Assembly (NCBI GenBank): GCA_016209795.1 | Contig: JACQVI010000104.1 | Span: 1 to 40,016 of the forward strand | DNA from: Ignavibacteriota bacterium | GTDB lineage: Bacteria > Bacteroidota > Ignavibacteria > UBA10030 > SZUA-254 | Direction of reading: 5' to 3' | Length of the DNA: 40,016 bases | Shown here: in pieces, positions 33,843-40,016 of the stretch | Layout of the letters: every line of letters begins with the position of its first letter | Position numbering within the stretch: the stretch's first letter is position 1 | Program-made: the position numbers and the translations under genes | Notes under the pieces: generated by a model | Databases searched by the model: none | The model's input: only the letters and a program-made list of their open reading frames with translations | Told to the model about the DNA's origin: nothing

Positions 33843-35147
33843 TTACCGAACCTCGATTAACGCTTCTCGAACAGCCATTTCAAAAATTGGCAGCTCTGTT
33901 ACATATTCATCAGTTCCAAGTGCACGGAATAAATACGGACCAAAGGGGCGGAACAGCAATCGTACTCTGAGGTTCCACATTCCAGCTCTTGGTACCTTGA
34001 ATCGATAGGTCGAAGTCCGACATTCAAACGGCTTGATAGAGTTGTTCACCAGAGAATCAAGCTCAAAAACATTACTCTCTTGACCATTCTTGTACAGCGT
34101 TCCGCCAAACATAACGAGGTCTTTATCTTCATTTGGTCGAAGTGCGCTATTCTTATCCATCAGATCTCCGTTGGCATCGAGATGACCACTTCCGTAGGCT
34201 GTATCTATTCCATTCCACACAGTCACTTCAAGCCACATCTGGCGGAAGAAAAAGACCGATGTGGGAATGTTGTGCCCCGTTTTGTCGTTGTAGACGCATA
34301 CAGCAAAGCGAAGGGAATCACTGATTCTCCCAGTTGTTGGGGCATCAAGCGTTACTGTCACTGCATTTTTGAGGATAGAATCGATGGCAGCGCGCTGTTC
34401 TGGCTTGTTTGGAAAATCTGTAATCGCTACATCTACCCCAGGCATGTCATGACGATGAAGATTATTTCGTATTGGCGCACCCGGCGCGGCTCTCCCAGTG
34501 TAGGTCGGCATGTGACACTTCTGACACTCCACCGACATCGCACCCCACGGACTGTTCTGCCATTCTGTATTGGTGATCTCAACGGGAACGTTATTGACGA
34601 TAAGATCATGACATGGTTTGCATGCATCTGAGCGGTCATAGGTTGCATCATAACCATGTTCGTGTACGGTGGGAATGGGATCTGATAGCGTCCCATATTT
34701 GACTAATCCCGGTTGGAGGTTGTATTGAATCCTTTGGTTTGTTGTGAGAAACGGAGGTCGCAGCACATGGCAGAAATCGCAGGTAACACCTTCCCTCACA
34801 AGATCGGGCAACTCCGAAAACTCAAACGTCGGTTTCGTGTTGCCTGTGACGAATGCAGTGCCGGCGTGACACTGAAAACAGGTTTTGTCCAGTCTGCCCT
34901 CCGTGCTGGACTGGAGCGCATTGTTCGCAAGCCTCCAGATGGGATCGTTGGAAGAGTAATGATGCATTGAGCCACTCCACTCGTCGTAATACTGTGGATG
35001 ACAGGTCGAACACACCTGAGCAGGCGTGAAATCTGTCAGCTTATATTGTGGCGGGCTGGGTGGTGGAGTGACAACCTCTTCTTTTTCACAACCCAAGATG
35101 AGAATAAACAAGAGAAGAAGATAAACAACAGAGTATCGAAGTTGCAT
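33843..35147 (-). CDS. Pentaheme cytochrome c lipoprotein
   Basis: A 434-residue lipoprotein: signal 1-19 with lipobox LILGC and lipidated C20. Five CxxCH motifs at 46-50, 90-94, 123-127, 176-180 and 208-212, with EWSGSMHHYSSNDPIW after the first. Spacing and flanking residues (VTCDFCH, CKPCHD, CQKCHM) parallel the neighbouring T9SS cytochrome, so the two are paralogues with different anchors. The remaining about 220 residues are beta-rich (TGHNIPTSVFFFRQMW). No sorting domain: it stays membrane-bound, either inside or outside the outer membrane. It starts 17 bases after the beta-propeller gene, so they are cotranscribed. Confidence 0.92.
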   Translation of the reverse strand: MQLRYSVVYLLLLFILILGCEKEEVVTPPPSPPQYKLTDFTPAQVCSTCHPQYYDEWSGSMHHYSSNDPIWRLANNALQSSTEGRLDKTCFQCHAGTAFVTGNTKPTFEFSELPDLVREGVTCDFCHVLRPPFLTTNQRIQYNLQPGLVKYGTLSDPIPTVHEHGYDATYDRSDACKPCHDLIVNNVPVEITNTEWQNSPWGAMSVECQKCHMPTYTGRAAPGAPIRNNLHRHDMPGVDVAITDFPNKPEQRAAIDSILKNAVTVTLDAPTTGRISDSLRFAVCVYNDKTGHNIPTSVFFFRQMWLEVTVWNGIDTAYGSGHLDANGDLMDKNSALRPNEDKDLVMFGGTLYKNGQESNVFELDSLVNNSIKPFECRTSTYRFKVPRAGMWNLRVRLLFRPFGPYLFRALGTDEYVTELPIFEMAVREALIEVR

Positions 35148-35164
35148 ACATACTACCTTTCATG

Positions 35165-36574
35165 TTATGGTGATATGGAAAGTCCCGTCGGCATTTCTCC
35201 CACCTCAAGGACTTTGATAACTTGATTAAGAGTGTTGTCAATGATACACACGTTCCCGACAAATTGGAGATTATAGCGGGGGACAAAGCCATGGCCTGAG
35301 TTCTCGTTTGAAACAAATGTATAACTGCCATCCGAGGTTATATCACAGCCGTGAGGGTAATCGAAATACTTTGGCGCTGACGGCGTACTTAACGTTTCCA
35401 TTACGTGTCGCATCGGGATATGGATCACGGAAACTGAATTCCCCCGACGATTTGTGACGTAACAGAAATCACCGTTGGGTGTAAACTCTAAATGCCAGGG
35501 TTGATCTTCAACTTGGAATGACTCTACGATTTCGTATGTAAATGCATCGAACGCGCGAACTTCCCGAGTTTCAGAACAGGAAACAGCAATGAGACTATCG
35601 TTTGGTGAAACTGCGATCTCCATTGGCATGTAGCGCGGCGGTCCAAAAGGATTCGCATCTACTCCCACCATAAACATTCCGATGACAGAATCTCGTGCTA
35701 CATCAATAACGGAAATGTTATCCGACATCATGTTAGCGACGTACACACGTGTCCCCGCATGATTCATCCGAATGCCGTGCGGCATCGTCCAGACAGAAAT
35801 CAGTTTCTGAACTTCCATCGTAGCAGTATTGACAACAATCACCTTATTTGTACTTGAAGTCGTAAATTGGGACACATACAATTTCGAACCATCCGGAGTG
35901 AGAGCCAGCAACGCCGGCGCTCCGGGAACATGAGCAATCTTCACAACAGTGTCTGTGTGCGCATCAAACTTCCATACTTCTCCTGACCCAATGAGCGAGA
36001 CATACCAGAATATTCCATCAGAGGCGGTGAAGTGAGGACCTTCAACCGCAGGCGAACTGCCGACATCCACATATTTGCAAACCACGAGGCTGGCAACATC
36101 GATGATAGCAACATTATCTTCTCCCTGGTTTGGAACGTAGACTTTCCTTGTTGAATGTTCGTACGGAACCTGTCCCTGATCGTTTTTGCATCCTTCAGTG
36201 ATCCATCGCTTGAGAAAATTGATTTCAATTTCAGAGAGGGAAGATTGCATTGTAGGGTGTTGCTTTCTGAGAGCAGTTCCATCGAAGAGACGTGTAAGCA
36301 AACTTCTACTTGGGTGCGCAGGAACAATCACCTCTCCGTGGTTCGAGCCTTTGATCAGATCATGCCACGATGCCAGCGAGAGTCCGGCGGCTCTGGCTGA
36401 TACATCGTGACATGAAGCAGTAGAGCAACTTCGGTTGAGTAACGGTTGAACATGTTGTGAGTATTTGATCGTGGAAATAGCATTGTAGTCCGTCTCCACT
36501 GAGTTATCGCACGATGCAACAAAAATCGAAACCATTAGACCGATGCTCGAGGACAGTAAAACTGAATGTTTCAT
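35165..36574 (-). CDS. YVTN/YncE-type beta-propeller lipoprotein with N-terminal cytochrome c domain
   Basis: A 469-residue lipoprotein: signal 1-21, lipobox FVASC with lipidated C22. Residues about 38-130 resemble the planctomycete-type cytochrome domain (HVQPLLNRSC, GLSLASWHDLIKGS, SLLTRLFDG, SEIEINFLKRWITEGC); the heme motif is CX4CH (C50, C55, H56). The rest is a seven-bladed propeller of the YVTN/NirF-like type, with repeats such as NVAIIDVAS, KVIVVNTATMEVQ, NISVIDVARDSVIG and SVSVIHI. ATG at 36574 is chosen because AAGGAT lies about 7 bases before it; a TTG two codons upstream is the alternative. First gene downstream of the promoter at 36872-36900. Role unknown; perhaps binds a partner cytochrome. 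Confidence 0.88.
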   Translation of the reverse strand: MKHSVLLSSSIGLMVSIFVASCDNSVETDYNAISTIKYSQHVQPLLNRSCSTASCHDVSARAAGLSLASWHDLIKGSNHGEVIVPAHPSRSLLTRLFDGTALRKQHPTMQSSLSEIEINFLKRWITEGCKNDQGQVPYEHSTRKVYVPNQGEDNVAIIDVASLVVCKYVDVGSSPAVEGPHFTASDGIFWYVSLIGSGEVWKFDAHTDTVVKIAHVPGAPALLALTPDGSKLYVSQFTTSSTNKVIVVNTATMEVQKLISVWTMPHGIRMNHAGTRVYVANMMSDNISVIDVARDSVIGMFMVGVDANPFGPPRYMPMEIAVSPNDSLIAVSCSETREVRAFDAFTYEIVESFQVEDQPWHLEFTPNGDFCYVTNRRGNSVSVIHIPMRHVMETLSTPSAPKYFDYPHGCDITSDGSYTFVSNENSGHGFVPRYNLQFVGNVCIIDNTLNQVIKVLEVGEMPTGLSISP

Positions 36575-36946
36575 AGACAATCCTTATGAAGTTAAAATTG
36601 ATTCTTACCAATGCGTGAGAACATTACAAGATCATTTCTTCTGGAGCGATAGGGAAGCCTACTCAACAACCGACAGAGAAAAATTGGCAGGAGGCTTTAA
36701 CACACCACCTTACCACAGTTGTACTGTGTGGCAATTAAAAAGCTCTACCAGATGAAACCAAAAATCTTGGAAAACGACAGAAGAAATGATTATTTCGAGA
36801 ACGGAACACTGAAGTTCGATCAAACTCCAGTAGCAGACTATAAGAGTTGCAAAACAGTTACAGCTTATATAAAGGTAATCAAGAAAATAGAAAATGTCAA
36901 CCCTTTATGGTTGCGATGTTTCCATTTTAACCTTGCAGGTATTTCC
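36575..36946 (-). other. Long intergenic leader region upstream of the cytochrome operon
   Basis: A 372-base gap without a credible gene. The promoter-like sequence near 36872-36900 would produce a leader of about 290 nucleotides. A stem CACAGT-TGT-ACTGTG (36714-36728, perfect) lies in the leader. No known riboswitch was recognised. Confidence 0.5.
36872..36900 (-). promoter_or_regulatory. Promoter TTGACA-N17-TACCTTTA driving the cytochrome operon
   Basis: On the minus strand TTGACA (36895-36900) is followed after exactly 17 bases by TACCTT (36872-36877), continuing as TACCTTTATATA. This fits both the general sigma-70 spacing and the Bacteroidota -7 pattern TAnnTTTG with one change. It is the best promoter match in the window and faces the beta-propeller/cytochrome/BNR genes. 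Confidence 0.6.
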
Positions 36947-39900
36947 TTATCGAAGTAACATCATTTTATGAACTTTAGAAAAAGTCGGCGTTCGTAGCCG
37001 ATAATAATACACCCCGCTCGGCAGTCCGCTTGCGTTCCACCTTACCTCATACCTGCCCGCTTCCCGCTTCTCATTCACGAGCGTCGCCACTTCTTGCCCG
37101 AGAACGTTGTAAACTTGGAGCGTTACAAAACTATTAACTGGCAACGAATAACGAATAACGGTCGCCGGGTTGAACGGATTGGGATAGTTCTGCTCCAATG
37201 CAAACTGTTCAGGAAGTCCAGGGGAACCATTCAGCTCTAAAACGATTTGTGAATGGGAATTACTAACAGTTGCAGCACCATCCACACTCAGAGCATAAAC
37301 TTGGTCACCCACAAAGAGTGATGAATGTACCGACGACGATTGGATCTTCCATTCCACACGCAGTGGATACGCTGCAGCGGATATTTCAACTGCGCTTCGC
37401 ATCGAAGCACCTGCTTCGACTGTCTGAATGAAGTGATCATCATGAAAACGAACATCAAATACACCTGCAGGTGGTCTTGGAGGCAATTCTCTGTTCTTTA
37501 CTGATAGGAAATCCAATTCTCCTCCAAAATACAAGACTTGGACTTTACCCACAGCATCCTTAATGATTAATCGAGACAGCTTAGAGTAATCGGTCGCACC
37601 AGAATGCGTTGCTTCAACCACTCCAGGGACGGCTTTGAGGGGATAACCCCAGGCATTTAAATACAGCGTTCCCGGTTCCGAAACTTTTACCCAGTAACCC
37701 TTCATCGGTTTCAACGTATCGGCGAGGTAATAACCGTTCTCATACCCAAAAAAATCTGTGAGGAGGATGTCTGGAGGTGAAGTGGTAAGCTGACTTATCA
37801 ATAATGGGACGGCTAATGAGCCAATTATATTCCAGCCTTTAACCAATTCGTCCATGCGGTAGGCTTGAGGGATCCCTCCTATTGTGATAACTTGCTGCGT
37901 ATCGAACTTAGCCCAATATCCCACACCGTTTTGGAGTGTATCGGTCTTCAGATAACGACCAAGAGACTGATATCGAAATGCCGGAGAGATAGCTGTAGGG
38001 AAGAGCACTGCTTTCCGATAGTCCAGAACAGCATAAGGCACAGAGACAATGTTCCAATCTCGCACGACGTCGCTGATAGATTCAAAAAGAATACCTGAAC
38101 CCGCAAGTGCGACAACTTCTGGGGAACCCGGTAGGTCATGCTCAAACGACAGAAAACCAGTGAGATGACCTTCCGCTGCTGGCGTAAACGTGATGTACAA
38201 TTTTTGGCTCTCACCCGGCAGAATTGCGGTAGTTGTGGGTGTAACGACAAACTCACTTCTATTAGATGACACATTGACAACATTAATCGTTGTCGACCCG
38301 AAGTTGTAGAAGGTCATGCTGTCCACTCGACTATACCCGAGCACTGTGTTTCCGAAATTAAGGCCGTTGGGTTGGATAGAGAATTCAGGATGTCCCAGCC
38401 CCCACTCCTTCCAGTGCGCATAGAGACTTTCAGCTAAGGCAATGTCGGTTAGCTCGGTCCAATCTGTGATAGTCGGATCAATACCGACCCCGAATGATTG
38501 TACATTCGCCGTTTGTCCTGACGGATTTCGATGACAACTGACAGCACACGAACTGAGCATCCCTTTAGTCGGAGTCGTGACATTTGAAAACTGAAGCGTG
38601 CGTGACGGCGGAACAACACGTATCGTGTGTGAATTCTGGTCATAGGGATTCTGAAATATTGACGTCATTGCCATATGACACTTTACGCACTGACCTGCAC
38701 CACCCGTGTTTCCTGTATTCGTCGGGTCATACGGATGATGGTTATGCTGAGTGACGAGCGCCCCGATCGAATCCTTATATGTCACAGGGTCGTGAACCCA
38801 CTCTTTCTTCATCGCAGTATACGGACCTCTTCCAGCGTGGCATGCAAGACAGAGTGTATTATCATCAACGCGAACAGTGAACACTTCGCCATCGACAACA
38901 AGACTATCAACAATATTATATTGACGATGGGTCTGCGGGTGCGAATCGTGGCATGTCCAGCACACTATTTCCATTGCAGTGGTAGTGTAGTGATCACTCA
39001 CCTGATATTCAAGATATTGCTGAGGTGAAATACGCGAGGTAAAAAGATCAGGCCACGTATAGAAACCTCTAATAGTAGGGGAATTGCGCGGTGTGCAGAA
39101 GTTGGCGAACTCTGCTAATGGATGAGTTGTATCAATTGGATTAAAGTACGTATTAAGAAGTTCATTTTTGTAGTAATCATGCGTACCAACCTGCCCCATT
39201 CCGCGATAAGAAGTGCCACGACTGTGGCATTGACCACAAACTTCTATCTTTGCAGCTTTTGTGGGAAGATTGTCCAACTTAAACATCATACCCTGTCCAG
39301 CGGTACCAGAAAACGGTCCATGACACATCTCGCACCCAACACCAAAATAATTTGATACGTTAGTATATCCCCACGTTGTTTTCCAAGACGTATCACCTGC
39401 TGAGACTGACACGTACACTTTTGCAGCAGTACTGTGGCATCGAACACAGTTTTTGTCCCATGCTCTTGTACGAAAAGAATTTGTATTAGTATTTTTGGGA
39501 GTTCCATCCGTATTGAACCAATATTCTGGGAAATATGGAATCCATATTCCAGAAGCAGGATTCATGTAGCTAATGGGGTTAAATTGAATTGGCAAGAGAT
39601 AGTAGGAAGAATCGATCTTCGTGATGTAGCGCTGTCGATATCCCCACCCTGTTGACATCAGTGCTTTGTATTTCGTGCCCCCTGTCCCAACCTGAATATA
39701 GAACTCTGTGTCGACTTTACTCAGGTAAACCTTAGCGTGGTTATAGCTCGCCCCCATATCGATAGAATCTCCCGCATTAAATTGTCCGAGAGGATAAACA
39801 GTTGAATCAGCCACTAATTGGATAGTCCGTGAATGGAGGGTATTCCACCAGCCATCATATTGCGTACCACCAATGGGGTTTTCACTGCTATGGCATGGTC

Positions 39901-39997
39901 GACAGAACTGGGAGCCCATGTATTCTTGCGCGTACAAAAGGGCTGAGCTTCCCAACAATACAAATCCCCCGAGCAAGAAAATCAGAATTGTTTTCAT
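36947..39997 (-). CDS. Large multiheme cytochrome c (7 CxxCH + 1 CX3CH) with T9SS sorting domain
   Basis: A 1016-residue secreted protein with signal 1-23 (LLYAQ). Heme c motifs: 32-36, 184-188, 222-226, 254-258, 346-350, 383-387 and 437-441, plus CX3CH at 484-489 (C484, C488, H489). Many extra histidines (QHNHHPYD, HDSHPQTH) could be distal ligands. Then an ASH/HYDIN-like Ig module about 533-630 (NGLNFGNTVLGYSRVDSM...ITFTPAAEG), two WN-type modules (WNIVSVPYAV, WNIIGSLAVPL), ELPPRPPAGVFDVRF, and a T9SS domain (about 937-1016). AGAGG precedes the ATG. It would present eight hemes at the cell surface, suited to extracellular electron transfer; a catalytic role, for example on nitrogen or sulfur oxyanions, is not excluded. 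Confidence 0.92.
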   Translation of the reverse strand: MKTILIFLLGGFVLLGSSALLYAQEYMGSQFCRPCHSSENPIGGTQYDGWWNTLHSRTIQLVADSTVYPLGQFNAGDSIDMGASYNHAKVYLSKVDTEFYIQVGTGGTKYKALMSTGWGYRQRYITKIDSSYYLLPIQFNPISYMNPASGIWIPYFPEYWFNTDGTPKNTNTNSFRTRAWDKNCVRCHSTAAKVYVSVSAGDTSWKTTWGYTNVSNYFGVGCEMCHGPFSGTAGQGMMFKLDNLPTKAAKIEVCGQCHSRGTSYRGMGQVGTHDYYKNELLNTYFNPIDTTHPLAEFANFCTPRNSPTIRGFYTWPDLFTSRISPQQYLEYQVSDHYTTTAMEIVCWTCHDSHPQTHRQYNIVDSLVVDGEVFTVRVDDNTLCLACHAGRGPYTAMKKEWVHDPVTYKDSIGALVTQHNHHPYDPTNTGNTGGAGQCVKCHMAMTSIFQNPYDQNSHTIRVVPPSRTLQFSNVTTPTKGMLSSCAVSCHRNPSGQTANVQSFGVGIDPTITDWTELTDIALAESLYAHWKEWGLGHPEFSIQPNGLNFGNTVLGYSRVDSMTFYNFGSTTINVVNVSSNRSEFVVTPTTTAILPGESQKLYITFTPAAEGHLTGFLSFEHDLPGSPEVVALAGSGILFESISDVVRDWNIVSVPYAVLDYRKAVLFPTAISPAFRYQSLGRYLKTDTLQNGVGYWAKFDTQQVITIGGIPQAYRMDELVKGWNIIGSLAVPLLISQLTTSPPDILLTDFFGYENGYYLADTLKPMKGYWVKVSEPGTLYLNAWGYPLKAVPGVVEATHSGATDYSKLSRLIIKDAVGKVQVLYFGGELDFLSVKNRELPPRPPAGVFDVRFHDDHFIQTVEAGASMRSAVEISAAAYPLRVEWKIQSSSVHSSLFVGDQVYALSVDGAATVSNSHSQIVLELNGSPGLPEQFALEQNYPNPFNPATVIRYSLPVNSFVTLQVYNVLGQEVATLVNEKREAGRYEVRWNASGLPSGVYYYRLRTPTFSKVHKMMLLR
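36950..37205 (-). repeat. T9SS sorting-domain coding repeat (one of five copies)
   Basis: This stretch and those at about 17164-17420, 23678-23945 and 29063-29320 encode QNYPNPFNP...[10 protein letters not shown]...SGVYFYRL with long runs of identical nucleotides, for example TTGCCCGAG/TCCTGCCCGAG and GGATTGGGATAGTTCTG. The fifth copy, 31908-32170, is much more diverged. Similarity at synonymous sites exceeds what protein constraint needs, suggesting recent duplication or gene conversion. Confidence 0.65.
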
Positions 39998-40016
39998 GGT
40001 AGAACCTCTTGTATAA

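Noticed and set aside
34080-34631. A 183-codon plus-strand frame inside the pentaheme lipoprotein gene
   Set aside because: It is antisense to a well-supported cytochrome and its product resembles no family.
36729-36744. TGGCAA-N5-AAGCT as a sigma-54 promoter on the plus strand
   Set aside because: It points toward the 3' end of a minus-strand gene, with no plus-strand gene to drive.
36719-36958. A 79-codon plus-strand frame in the leader region
   Set aside because: It crosses the best promoter in the window in the opposite sense, overlaps the 3' end of the large cytochrome gene and has no family features.
1-40016. tRNA, rRNA, insertion sequences or integrase genes
   Set aside because: None was recognised in the coding or intergenic sequence; the window looks like ordinary chromosome apart from the short repeats.

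Overview
The window looks like a chromosomal segment of an anaerobic or microaerobic, non-photosynthetic bacterium of the Bacteroidota/Chlorobiota (FCB) group, most like Ignavibacteria or Kryptonia-type lineages. The main evidence is five secreted proteins ending in a type IX secretion (T9SS) C-terminal sorting domain of the form 'QNYPNPFNP...[10 protein letters not shown]...SGVYFYRL', together with lipoproteins, multiheme cytochromes and an anaerobic ferredoxin/CoA energy metabolism. This placement is inferred from protein motifs; no rRNA or tRNA gene was seen.

Left part (1-23,100) is energy metabolism and its control. On the minus strand lie alanine dehydrogenase and a CoA-transferase. Divergently come an OsmC-like protein and a full-length pyruvate:ferredoxin oxidoreductase. 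Next is a compact operon for a membrane redox module: an anchored H-protein-like subunit, a four-cluster ferredoxin subunit, an NrfD-type quinone-interacting membrane subunit, and a Cys-rich H-protein-like subunit. It is followed by a sensor kinase with heme c motifs in its periplasmic domain, an NtrC-type sigma-54 activator and an archaemetzincin, all translationally coupled. A hemerythrin follows. On the minus strand are an M28 peptidase with a T9SS domain, butyrate kinase and phosphate butyryltransferase. Further right is another minus-strand operon: hemerythrin, ferredoxin, NfnA, NfnB and a mannose-1-phosphate guanylyltransferase-like gene. Together these genes can oxidise alanine/pyruvate to acyl-CoA, make ATP through acyl-phosphate, balance ferredoxin against NAD(P)H, and pass electrons to a membrane complex.

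Right part (23,369-39,997), all on the minus strand, is an envelope island. Reading in the direction of transcription: a large T9SS cytochrome with seven CxxCH motifs and one CX3CH; then, after a 372-bp gap with a good promoter, a beta-propeller lipoprotein with a cytochrome domain, a pentaheme lipoprotein, a pentaheme T9SS protein, a BNR/Asp-box T9SS protein, a 1235-residue repetitive fibre-like protein, a smaller T9SS protein and a tiny Gly/Phe/Leu triplet-repeat protein. The most economical reading is a cell-surface electron-transfer or adhesion apparatus, but the function is inferred.

Signals not explained by the genes: four TGGCAT-N5-TT boxes, weakly sigma-54-like, sit upstream of the energy operons near a sigma-54 activator; several perfect palindromes occur beside them; a degenerate dispersed repeat is found both between genes and, in frame, inside the pyruvate:ferredoxin oxidoreductase; and the T9SS sorting domains are conserved at nucleotide level.
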